Source: Nemania diffusa | Taxonomy: Eukaryota; Ascomycota; Sordariomycetes; Xylariales; Xylariaceae | Direction of reading: 5' to 3' | DNA length: 64,000 nt | Assembly (NCBI GenBank): GCA_038501195.1 | Contig: JBBPUQ010000002.1 | Coordinates: 2,356,001-2,420,000, forward strand | Part shown: positions 11,605-22,801 of the stretch, in pieces | Layout of the letters: each line of letters opens with the position of its first letter | Position numbering within the stretch: position 1 is the stretch's first letter | The notes under the pieces: model-generated | What the model was told of the DNA's origin: nothing | Seen by the model: only the letters and a program-made list of their open reading frames with translations | The model's database searches: none | Position numbers and translations under genes: made by a program

Positions 11605-14600
11605 GGACTTCTGGTGTTATGTCGTTGCCTAAGTCCTCCAAGCCGCTCCCGGCACAAAACCAAGAACGACTAGCAGCAGCTGGATATCATAGGGTACACT
11701 GTTGAAACACGAGAACAGGAGGAAGGTCAAATCTCGAGGTGCCCGGGCACCATTGGACCACTCGGGAGCTTCGAGAATGAGTCGTCTAGGAGTAGGTAGA
11801 TGTTTAGTCTAAAAGTCAAATCAGTAAAGGCTGCGAGTCTGGCGTTGTTAGCAAGCAGATGGAGGTCAAAGACATCTGCGCAATCAAGGACATAGGGAAT
11901 ATACCTCGTGTGAAATACGAGCCCGCGTGAGGTAACGCTTGGGTAGTTGGCGCTTCCACGTCAAAGCCAAGTAGGGCTTTAGTGCTATCTAATTCCTTCC
12001 AAGCAAATTGCTACAGATTGATCATTCAAAATCAAAGTGACACAACAATGCTGGCTAATGGAATAAAAATTAGATATGTAGAATAAAAGGAGCGGACGGC
12101 CAAGACCAGAGCAAACCCGATAATCCGAGACCTGCTGCTGGAATTGAGCCAGAGGGTTGTTGGCGGGCGATGATGTTTTCAAAGTGAAGTGAAAAAGGAT
12201 GGGGAAACAGACGAAGAGACTGGTCGGTCGGGAGGGTGAGGATTGCAGGTACGTGTACAGTGTGGTCTGTGTTGGGGGAGGAGTGAATTGAGACAGACTG
12301 ACAGGGACCATCCACGCCTATCCACGGATTCGTCCACACTACCTAACCACAGCGCGCGCTGCAGGCAGGTACGCAGTACTGCGCGTACCTGCTCGCTGCT
12401 GTATTATCTGTGGGCCTGAAAGAGACGCCGAGAGCGCTAGCTCGTCAAGGTAGACTGTACTTGCATGCATCCTCTGCACATCAATGATGCAGGAGGAGCA
12501 ACTAGTATGTAGCCAGATTTCCTCCTGTTGGCTAGCCTGTCAGCCATCAAGAGTGGCAGTGTGGCACAATGCACAGAGAAAGGAACTGTGCAGGTGCCTT
12601 GGGAGAAAAGCTTGAAAACCTCTGAATCTCATAGGTATGTAGCAACGGCGGCGCATGCAATGATACCCCGAGGTAAAGCCTTTTCTAGAAGATCATTCAG
12701 CAATTGTTGCCAAAGCGTGCAACCCGTAATCACTGTCTCGGTAATGTATGCCTACATCATCTTATGTACCATGTAAGAAGTCCTTCCTGTGAGGGCTTGG
12801 CCACCTACGCATACGTGTACATCTAATCTAGTACCTCCCTACGCAGTACGGTAGCTACGGTGAAGTGTCTCTCTCGCTGCCGTATACAGGTCGTTACCGA
12901 GTTGTCTAAGAATTCCCCGAGTATAGCGTGCCTTGAACCTGGTTTAGTCCGGGAACGTTTCGTCCTGGAGAGACCGAAAGATGACTGTGATTGGGTCAAT
13001 AGCATTATTGAGTGCCCAGGTAGCCCTAGGTAGTGTGTTAAAGCCCCTGATAGTTACCCCAACTATGGTGTAGGTAGATATACCTACCTCTCATGAGGTA
13101 CATACAGTACCTATATTGTTTAAACTCACTTGTAATACTAATTTCGTGGCAGTGAAACTACCTACATAGAATCAGAAATATCAACTTGTTTCGATACCAA
13201 ACAAGTTAAATAAGTGTGTAAGCATGTATGAATGCTGTGTAAGTGTTTGTGAAACTCGGAAACCCTCTAAGAAAGAATAAGAGGCGAGTAACACGAAATA
13301 AAAACTACGGTATCTAACATGAATCTTCTGTAGCATTATGCTATAAGAACCAATCTAGATATTATTACCTGGGCAGTTCGGTATTATGTAACCTTTAAGG
13401 ATTCAGCATATCAACAATTTTATGTTTTTATTTCTATGGTAGCAACACACCTACCTACCTCTTATAGGTACGCAAAGATAGACGAAAATATCGGTATTGA
13501 CACTTAACTACCTACCTACCTAACGTTGTTTGGAGACCGCTGGCCCAATCCACCGTTATAGTATACATACAGTGCACGCACTTATTACGATGAACATTAA
13601 GTGCGCAAGACTATACGTAATGATTTAGGCAAAGCATACTGTAGGTATCGGGCCCTTGGAAAGAGACTCGTGTTCATCGGTCGCCGTTTTTTTCTCTCTC
13701 TTTTTGGACTTCGTACCCCTGTCCACGCTACCTGAGGGACCCCTGGCTCGTACCCGGCTGGCACAGTTACTTACTGGAGATGCCTACCTACATATGTACG
13801 GCCTGGTACTTGCATATTATATCTCGTAGCTACCTACTCTTACTGTTGTTGACTCTTTTTATGTTGGAAGATACTATCTACTCCACGAGAACCTTATTGC
13901 CCCGGCGGTTGCAACAACTGTCACATTGAAGTTTGATGAATTGTAACCAGTATTGGTATACCTATGTTGCTGATCTAGTATAAACTCTTAATTATTTTTA
14001 CTGACCTGTATAAAGGTAGCTCTAGAATCTTACGTCTAAGTATTGTGTACTCTGTACATACAGCAAAAGCAATCCAAGACAAGGCCACACATCAATCATA
14101 CCAGGTGCGTATGTAGATGGTAGTGTACGTATCTGCCTAGTGTACAATACTCCGTACCCAGCTAAGAAGCGAATCCTACGTTGGCAACAGGATGAAGAAT
14201 CATGTGCCCACAACAGGGTATTGATAGCCAACTAGCGCGCAGCACGATATCATCAACGGACTAGCCGTAGGCCTTATGCATGATACTGCACGATGCTGCA
14301 CGATCACGGTGGACAGTTCTGCGTTCACTACACAGGTCCGTGGCGATATGCCTGCAGTAGGCATCGACCTTGGGCAATCGGCCGAGAATTGGCACCTTAG
14401 TGTCCTGATAGTTCCTGTGCCTGGTTGTAAATGGATAGGTCAACAACGGATTCAGCACCGAAGACGATGCCCCATGTCCGATATTGCATACGGTAGTATA
14501 CCCAGTTGTATTTTGCTATAGGCTTTATCTCCTTATAGGTTCGAAACCCACGACGGCGAAATTAATATCTGCAAACAAGAAACGCATACCAGCTACCCTG

Positions 14601-15403
14601 AATAGCAACTAACAACATGCCTTTCAAAAATATTGGTGTCACTATGTTGGTATGGCAAACGGGTCGTGATATGTATTGCATGCAGCATCAAGATTACATT
14701 TCTATTTTGAATAGGACGCAAGTGTATGTACATGTTGCTTGACCTGACACACAGGTAGGTAGTTCTCATTTCCCGGGATTATTTCGAAGATGATACAGGA
14801 CTGTTTATCGCCTTTCCAAACATGCCTAGGCATTGCGTAACCACCTACAGCGAATGTAGAGGTGAGGCCTTATCTTGTGCAGCCAAAACATCGAATCTCG
14901 CTTCAAGTTGTGCTATGATGACAGAGCGTTGCTGTGCTCTGTATAGAATATCCTAAGCGGGTATCGAACTATTATAAAACACTAGATACATTATATATTC
15001 TGGACTAGCCAGACTAATTGACTACCTACCTAACGAGCTTGTTGAGTACAGCGATCAATTAGACTAGATAGATACAGAACTTACGTATTTTCAGGCTGTT
15101 CCTGTACATATATTCTTACATAGTTCATACCTAATCAACTTCTAGATAGAGTATGACCTAAAATTAGCTAGCGTAGAGGCTTAGAAGTGTTTAGCCTTTA
15201 CCAAGGTAGGTAACTGTCTTATCTTATCTAAGCTACTTAGTTGTGGGGTATGGGGACTTTTTTCCCCTGTACATTGATATTGAGCTGAGCACTCAAAACA
15301 ATAATACGGCACATACAATATCGCAGCTTTCATTTCAGATTCGCACAACTCTATCGACTACGCCGTGTATGAAATAACATTCCCCAGGACCACAACTATA
15401 AGC
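11605..15403. other. Long gene-poor spacer
   Basis: About 3.8 kb without a supportable gene. The first few hundred bases upstream of 11604 should hold the leader and promoter of the Ser/Pro-rich gene. The rest has many TACCTACC/TAGGTA words (e.g. 13080, 13450, 13510, 15025) and a pyrimidine run near 13686-13705. ORFs at 12528-12776, 14022-14231 and 14276-14521 lack similarity or a credible start context. Confidence 0.45.
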
Positions 15404-15876
15404 ATGTCTACCGAGACTGCCGCTGCGGAAGCAAGCCCCCAGGAGGCTCCCCAGGGCATGCGGAAGAATGGTACGGCAGTATTTTCTCTAAAGATCCAGC
15501 GGATATACAGCTCACATCTCATCAAGGGAAACAATGGCACGCGCCACGAAAAGCATTCCGACCTACATCCGGCTTGACTTCATATGAGCAGCGCGAGAAA
15601 AGACGATTAGCAATGTCCGTAACGAAGGCAAAGGAGAAGGAAATGAAGGAAGAAAAAGAGGCTGAGAGACAAGTACGATCCGTTTTCCCCGCGCGGCCGC
15701 ACTTCTTTCCTTTAGGTGACTGACTCGAACTGCAGCAACGGATACAAAAGATTAAGGACAAGCGTGCTGCAAAAGAAGAGAAGGAAAGATATGCTAAGAT
15801 AGCAGAGAAAATGCATAAGAAACGAGTCGAGAGATTAAAGAGGAAAGAGAAGCGCAACAAACTCCTCAATTCATGA
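15404..15876 (+). CDS. cgr1: rRNA-processing protein CGR1
   Basis: Small nucleolar protein needed for pre-60S maturation and 27S/ITS2 rRNA processing. Exons 15404..15470, 15527..15672 and 15736..15876; predicted length 117 aa. Splicing gives RKNG-KQWH at the first junction, then [14 protein letters not shown], and joins EAERQ to [18 protein letters not shown] at the second. The highly charged C-terminal helix ends [19 protein letters not shown], the CGR1 signature. Both introns have donor GTACGN and end AG (56 and 63 nt). Because the protein is short and split in three, single-frame scanning misses it. The start was chosen at the ATG giving an [14 protein letters not shown] acidic N-terminus, as in other Pezizomycotina CGR1 proteins. 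Confidence 0.92.
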
Positions 15877-16623
15877 GCGCATATCAAAACCTACACTCTC
15901 AAGGCTTTCAAGGCTTTCATTCAGGGACAGCAAGCATTATAACCATGAAAGTGCAATGATGTTTCAATCTGCATTATCTAAAATCCGGCCAGCCTTTCCG
16001 AACGGGTCTACGAAACCAATGTATTTGGTCAGGTAGAAAACATATGCCACGCAGACACGGCCCTACCTAATTACCGAGCCATAACTTTCGTGCGATACAG
16101 GAAGAAGTAACAGCACTTTCAAACAACGACAGCTACGATGGAGAAGTCCGTTGCGACTTTTTAGTTGTCTCAGCAGATAGGTATTTCAGCAATAAGGCTC
16201 CAGCGGTGGCAAGGAGCATGTATTTATAAGGCCTAAGCGGCTCTAAACAACGAAACATGTAAAACCTCTAGAAACTTAAATTTTCTCTGTGTGCCCATAG
16301 CCTATCTCATAGTGCTGCTACTATTTGGAGGGGGCCGACCGCCTTACCTGTATTCTATCAGGTTGACATGTGAAAACATGGAATCAAGCTAGTACAGGTG
16401 GTGGGACAAGTTCCAGGTGACTAGTAGCTAAAGTTAGCGTAAATCATTGCTGTATCTACCCGTCCCTAGGCTAGTTATAGGGGCTTGCGTCACAATGGGT
16501 ATCTGCATCCCTATCTATCTACCTAGGCATTTTACCTGCATGGCTTTTAAGACAGAAGCTGACAATAGCCGGGAACGCCATTCCGGGTTCTTTATGCCAG
16601 CCATGGCTGCTTATTTTACAACA
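15877..16623. other. Intergenic, tandem genes
   Basis: About 750 bp between cgr1 and the next plus-strand gene. No repeat or RNA was recognised. An in-frame extension upstream of 16624 exists (ATGs at 16495 and 16603) but its residues do not resemble the family. Confidence 0.4.
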
Positions 16624-17718
16624 ATGTCAGCAAAACACCATGATCCTTCAGCATTGCAGCGAGCAGTAACATCACCCCATCGACCCAATCACCCCTTGCG
16701 CCGTACAATCACAGAGCAATCGCCACCCTCCAGACAGTCTCGCGTTCATCAATATTTACATCGAAAAGATCGAGAGCGCGACAATCAAGTGCCCTCATCC
16801 TCAGGCCCACCGGTGCGTGGCTCCCTTGAGCTCTCACCAGCCGGACCTGGTACGCCCGGTGGTGTCGCTGATACAGGCATGGTATCCTGGACAGGAGACA
16901 ACATCCCTAATGCGGGCGAAGCGGGAACAAACCTACAACGGTTACTCAACAACGATGAGATTACCCAAGAGCAAAGGGAAAGGGCCGCAGTAGCGGCTGC
17001 GTACGTCTTATACTCCCGCCCTCGTTAGCGCTCCCGCTCAAAGTACTTCGCTAATATGCCAAATAATAGTAGCCTCAGGAAATCGCTGGTCGAGCTAAAC
17101 ACTTTTTCAAATGCCACCATTGCTCGTCTAGACGAAACCTATTCTTCAGTGCTGGAGAGGCTCGGCGCATTACAAAGCACCATTGCAGCTATGAAAGAGC
17201 TGGCGGCTATGTCACAGGATATCAACGAGAGTTTCACGAGCGAATCGCGCGCGCTCGTTAGCGAAATCGAATCACAGCTAAGCGTATATGATCAGTCCGC
17301 GGATCAAAAGAAGCGTATACAAGATCTCCAAGCTCGAATTTACGCAGGGCGTGACAAAGTGCAAGCTCTCAGCCGACGGGTTGATCTGGTGCGTGGGCGC
17401 ATTGAGGGCTGGGAGAAGGCCGACAAAGAATGGCAAGAGAGGACGAGAAGACGGCTCAAGGTCATATGGATCTTCATTTCTGTTGTTGCATTCATCCTCA
17501 TGTTCATCTTTCTTGGAGCCCAGTACGCTCCATCGTCCACAGACACCAACGAGATAGCTAAGCTCACTCCGGGGACTCAGGAGAGACCGCCCACCATGGA
17601 TAACCTAGTTAAGAACAATAGCAAAAGTGCGGCTGCGATGGCCGACGAAGTCCGGGAAGAACTCGCACGGAGAAGAGGTCACGAGCAAGAGGTCCTTCGA
17701 GTTTTTGATGAATTATAG
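16624..17718 (+). CDS. Coiled-coil protein with C-terminal transmembrane helix, conserved in filamentous fungi
   Basis: Exons 16624..17000 and 17070..17718 with a 69-nt intron (donor GTACGT, branch GCTAAT, acceptor AATAG); predicted length 341 aa. The N-terminal part is disordered and Ser/Pro-rich with RPNHPLRRTITE and an RKDRERD patch. After the junction comes LRKSLVELNTFSNATIARLD and a long helical coiled coil to about residue 255. It is followed by EGWEKADKEWQERTRRRLKV and one strong membrane helix (VIWIFISVVAFILMFIFLG) around residues 258-277. A short charged tail ends the protein. The layout suggests a membrane-anchored coiled-coil protein, perhaps of the ER or nuclear envelope; the role is unknown. 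The start at 16624 is the most family-like, but 16603 is possible. Confidence 0.75.
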
Positions 17719-18855
17719 GCTGCACTAGCAACCCGGCTGTGCACCAAGGGTCACCCACCGTAACCCTCATCTTCATCCTAATCCAAAGTGTGTTAGGTAC
17801 AGTTAAACATAGATATAATTAGATAAACGTACTGTGACGTGTGACCGACGGCGGAACGCGTAAACGCGGCTTTCGGCAAATTGACTTGACTCGTGAGCTG
17901 GATACCTACCTACTGTGTATGTACATCCCAGGCTAGTTCCAGGCTAGAATGCCAATGGTTTATGTGAGTCAAGGGCGGCTCAGCGGAAATTCGGCAAAAT
18001 TCAGCAGCATTGGGGATGGCTGGTCAGGGCAGTGTATTATTTGTAGTGCGGATGCGGTCAAGTTTCTGTAGCTTAGGTGTAACAATGACGACGTCATGGG
18101 CTTAGCCACGCGCTTACACTAGAGGCCAGGGTGGGTATCCCTGGTTACAGGTTATAACGCAGCTACAGAGTACCTAGGTACTCGCTCGGTAGCTTCATGC
18201 CGGCGTTCAATTGGTTCTTCAAGTAAAGTACGTGTTTTATTACCACGAAGCGCCGGCAAACTTGTCTTATGTAGGCTGTTGGGGACATTGTACATTATCA
18301 ACAAGAGTCTGGATGGTCGATCATGCAACGGTCTACCAGGTATAATCTCAGGGATCTGCACTTGGTTTAAAGTTGGTAACAAGCTTAGGCGCCGCTTTAT
18401 CAAGACTGCTATTGAATTATACCAACAATCTACGTACTTGTAGGCGGTCTTGCCGATACCTCTGACCTCTAGTGCCCGTCTCCCTTTTTAAGATTAGCTA
18501 GGTTCTCTGACGTTATTTGAGATTGGCAAGCATTCTTTATTCCCATACATTAGGGGTACTTAGGTAAGTACGTTACTAAGACCTCTCGTGCTTGAACCTT
18601 ATAATACCTACGCATACTCCTCCTACCTACCCCTCCACATAGAATTCACCCCGCGCTCTTCTGAACTACCTACTACCTACTACGGGCCTCTTCAATCGAT
18701 GTAAGTTTACAAGACGTCCAACCATTTTCAAGATTTAACCTTTATGTCCCAGCAGTTCCAACGGTTCCAGCTTGCAAACACCCGTACCTACATGCCTGCA
18801 ACGTATCACGTCTCACGTAATCCGACTCGAATCTAACGACGCCGATATATCAGAT
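17719..18855. other. Intergenic spacer
   Basis: About 1.1 kb between two plus-strand genes, with TACCTAC runs near 17905 and 18620-18690. An 83-codon minus-strand ORF at 18152-18403 has no support. The CT-rich stretch just before 18700 may be part of the downstream promoter. Confidence 0.4.
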
Positions 18856-21800
18856 ATGCCTACCGTGGACCCCACGCAGGATGGCTCATCCCACGACGAC
18901 GTCACTGCCCACAGCCCTGGCGCGATAACGACTACCTCTCATCCCGGCCAGACGCTATCAGGAAAACAAGAACACTGTTCGTTTGTGCCCACAGTCAACC
19001 TTGGAATCTTGTCCAACCGTGCTAATACCCATCTCACAGACTTAAAGCGGGAGCTTGTTGCTGAGCAGGTCAATTGGGAAATTAGCGAGCTGAATTCTCC
19101 AACAGCTCTCCATAGATTCGGCGCCCCCTTTAAGTCCAACTATGGCGAGGTGTCACCTCTCGACTCCGAGCTTCCCATTTTGCGATACATATTTGTTCAC
19201 CATGTCCGCGAATTCCCCTTCCTCGACAAAGCGAAAGAGAAGGAATTCTGGCAAGACAAGCTGCAGGTGGTATGTAACTCTACGCAAAGAGAAGAGGCTC
19301 GCGTCAGGCGATAGCTGACGTTCGCTTCTTGATTCCAGTTCCTTGAATCTTTCGCCAGCAAGGACATTTCTTCGTCCGAAGACCGACTGGAAGAGACAAA
19401 GCGCAGAAAACTGGCTATGAAATGTCGGAAACTAGTAGAGCTCATGATGGTGTCAGGCGTCCCCACGGCTTCTGGGTTTGAAGAGCGGATAAGATTCGCC
19501 GAAATGGAGATTGTAGACCGAAATGCCATTGACACTGGCGTTCTCAACACGATGCCTGAGGGAAATTTCGTCAATGGATGGGATGTTAACGTTGCTGGTG
19601 TACGCACAACATTGGTCAAGAGAAATATTCGGCATCACAAGCATGCGGTAAGAAGTACGATGAGTCGGCGAAGCTCCCACAGCTAATTCTGGCAATAGGA
19701 GTTTTTATTGCGGGTGAAAAGGAAGGGCGAGATTGCGCATTTCATTGGAAGACGTTATGGTGATTTCGCGCGCCTACATCAAAAACTCAGACACGAACTG
19801 CCCGGAAAGGTTCTTCCGCCACTTCCTAAGAAAAACAAGTCCACTACTACCACTTCGGGCCTGTTCTTACGTACAACAGATGGAACCGATGATTCCGATC
19901 TGTCGTCTGTTTCATCACTATCTGTCGCCCTTCCGGCTGCCCAGGGTGATGGTCTTACTGAGTCAATGAAGAACCTAGCAGTGCGAGGCCACCGACAGAA
20001 TAAGTCGGCAACGCCTAATCAGTCATCTCCACGACCATCTATTGAGGGTCCTTTGAGTCCAGTGACCCCGGGCCCTAGAGTTGAGGTAAGCAAGAATTAT
20101 CTATTTGATTTACAGGGGAACTAATATTGATCAGAACACTACCCTTTGGCGTGAGGACCAGCGAGTTTCGTTAAGAGCATTCTTGCGATATTTATTGCAC
20201 AACCCACAAATCGCACAAACCAAGGCGATTCAAGACTTTCTTACATTAAATCCGATCACGCCTACGGATGATGATGTAGATGATATACATCAACGCAAAG
20301 CTGTGGACAACAAGCGAGTAGAAGAACAAAAGGAGTTCTTCGAGATAGCGAGAAAAAGAGCCGCAGAACTTGATGTCTACATGGAACAATTTCGTCAGGA
20401 TATCGTCGAGCGAAACGGGTTAACTAAACTCCTCCAGGAAATCAAGGATAAGCCGGCGATTCCAGATCTTAGCCTCCAGTACCAGAAGTTTGCGGAATGG
20501 CTGCGCATAGAGGTCGCTGCAACAATATATCACTTATTCCTTGCAGAGGACAACTCCCCTGAACTGTTTGCGCAACTCAAGCGGATACACTCCTTGATCC
20601 CATATACCATCATGAAGAATGTCATCAGGATAGCGAACCCAGCCGCTGTGATGTCTGGGGTGCTTGATTTATTCTTGGCCCAGCCTTTCGGCTCTCGCTC
20701 CCTATTACAGCGAATCTTTTCTATGACGCTCAACGATGGAATCAAGACCTATCAAAAGTCCATCGACGCAGTAGCGGTTAAAATCGGTGATAATGTTTTT
20801 GTGGAGAAATTAACAAAGTTCAGCCAAGCGGAGGATCATATCAAACTTATCATCCGCGAGGAGTCCGAGGCTGAGGACATAGATATCATAGTATCGATCT
20901 TGCGGTCTGACCTAATATCCCCGCCCCTTAAGGCTGACCAAATCGGAAGGCTATACAATGCCTATGTCGCCTTTAACAATGCTGTGGACAATGTGGATGA
21001 GGAGTTGAAACAAGGGTCACAGCTTTTCTCATACCTCAAGCAGCTTATGAAGTTGCAGATGAGGCAACGCGACAAGGCTATGATGCTAAATCTCATCGAG
21101 GAACCGGTGACCCTTCAATTATTCCGAGATCTCTTCACTATCTTCTATGAGCCTCTTGTTAGAGTCTACAAATCGGCCAACGTTTACAATAGTATCACGG
21201 ACTTCGCTGTCTTTCTCGATGATATGATTCAGGTAAGTCAATGTCCTCGATGTTGTTACAATGATACTGATTACTCGCCTAGGTCGTGGAGAGATGTCGA
21301 GAGCAAGATGCCTCGGCAGATCCTAACCAGACGGTACAGGCTTTTATTGATCTATGTCAGCGGCACGAGCACAACTTCTACAAATTCATCCACGAGGTTC
21401 ATACGCATGACAATGGCCTTTTTACCCAGCTCATGGGTTGGATCGAGGGCATTCTTGAATTTCTGAGGCACGGACCGGCGGGTGGGGCAGTGGACATCAA
21501 CGCTCTGTTCGAGGGGGCCGTGTCGAGTGGCCAATTGGACAAAACTAAAGCAATCGAGGAGATAAATGAACTAATTGCATGGCAAGAAGCGCGGAAGAAG
21601 TGGCACCATGACAAAACACGGCAAAAGATGGCAGCCGAAGGTTCAGCAGGCGATGTTGGATTGCCAGGCGTGAGCACCTTGAGCGCAAGCGATTTCGGTC
21701 TAGATACCATGGACCTTGAGGATCTAAACTACGACTTCGAGTCGGATGAGGAGGCTGAGGCCGAGGAAGAGGACGAGCTGGACCCGATCGAAGCAGAGAG

Positions 21801-21930
21801 ACGTAGACGGGCCAAGAAACAGGACCGACTGAGGCGCAGCGCTGGCGAACCGAAGAAACCACAAGTGAGCGAAGTTCACCGCTTGAAGGATAACTTCCTC
21901 GTAATGTTGCGTCAAGTACTAGCTTCATGA
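18856..21930 (+). CDS. PX-domain protein with PX-associated and DUF3818 regions (yeast YPR097W/Lec1-like)
   Basis: Five exons: 18856..19269, 19339..19647, 19699..20085, 20135..21232 and 21283..21930; introns are 49-69 nt; 951 aa. Residues about 60-220 form the N-terminal PX-associated region (LNTFSN-type helices are absent; it contains TDLKRELVAEQVNWEISELN). A phosphoinositide-binding PX domain spans about 225-300 with HHKHAEFLLRVKRKG, FIGRRYGDF and LPPLPKKN. The PX arginine-tyrosine motif reads RRYGDF rather than RRYSDF. A long DUF3818-type helical region follows (RVSLRAFLRYLL, QPFGSRSLLQRIFS, YKSANVYNSITDF). The tail is acidic and ends with a basic segment. Known relatives act at membranes and in sterol/lipid-droplet traffic. 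The start is the first in-frame ATG; a further 5' exon cannot be excluded. Confidence 0.88.
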
Positions 21931-22801
21931 GATTAATTTCTGCTTAGGGATTACAGGGGTATAATGCCATACTGCGAGGCACTGGTTCGTCTCGTTGACT
22001 AATATGAGCAAAGAATCGGATGTTAACATAGGGTTGCTGATGGCAGCTAGGACATAGAACCAGATTTTCCCGAGGCTCTGTAACGCATTGGTAATTGGTT
22101 GCCGGCATTTGCATTCGAAATGTCGATGCAGTATTGTAGATAATGGCAGTATATTGAGCTGCAATTGAACCTACAGGCCAAAATTTGCACTATCCCAATA
22201 CCCAGCATATAACTGGTTGTCAAGAGCTTCGATTGAAAATGCAAGCCCACCACGGCAATCGCAATACTAGGTACTTTCATAAAAGTTCATAAATGATTAA
22301 TACAATCAGAGAGCTTGTGTTCAATGACTCTCTCCTCATATTCAAGATGAATTAATTTTCAATAATCAGCATTCCGACAACACATTATAAGTTTCTATAC
22401 AGCTATTGGGTTTTGCGATTAGATTAGGTATCTATCTGATCTAATACTCATCACAGGCCGTTTGCAGATGAATGGATGACAACATGGACATATTTCGGTC
22501 GGCAGCACGTGATCCCTACTAGGCTAAAGTCGGGCGCGACGGAAGGGTGGGACCTCGCAGGCACGGTTCGACTGGATTGTCCCTCGGTAATCAGACTCGA
22601 CGCTATTGGCTCGTCATGCCCCAATTGGTCGGCCGCCCTTCATTCGCCCTTCATAGCTCCGGCGAAACTTTGAGGGCATCATTACTCTGTACCGTCCTTC
22701 TTTTGCCATTGGAACTTGCAGGACAAGAGCCTCATTTGTTCTTGCCGGTGCCTCTGTCTGCCCCCTCTCCTCTCTGATTACCCTCAGCCATCTCTTTAAT
22801 C
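21931..22801. other. Intergenic, sdh1 promoter region
   Basis: About 870 bp. The first half is AT-rich 3' flank of the PX gene; the last 250 bp is GC-richer and carries CCAAT pentamers upstream of sdh1 (see separate entry). Confidence 0.45.
22605..22712. promoter_or_regulatory. CCAAT-box cluster upstream of sdh1
   Basis: CCAAT/ATTGG pentamers occur at 22605-22609, 22621-22625 (overlapping an inverted copy at 22624-22628) and 22708-22712, i.e. 90-200 bp before the sdh1 ATG. In fungi the HAP/CBC complex binds CCAAT and controls respiratory and iron-dependent genes, so a role here is plausible. Binding is inferred from the words alone. Confidence 0.4.

Noticed and set aside
14276..14521. 81-codon ORF in the 3.8-kb spacer
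   Set aside because: No similarity and ordinary spacer composition around it.
14534..14545. tRNA-like B box (GGTTCGAAACCC)
   Set aside because: No A box, no foldable T stem or acceptor stem around it.
18152..18403. 83-codon minus-strand ORF
   Set aside because: No recognisable family; lies in a spacer between well-supported genes. Possibly a relic but not supportable.
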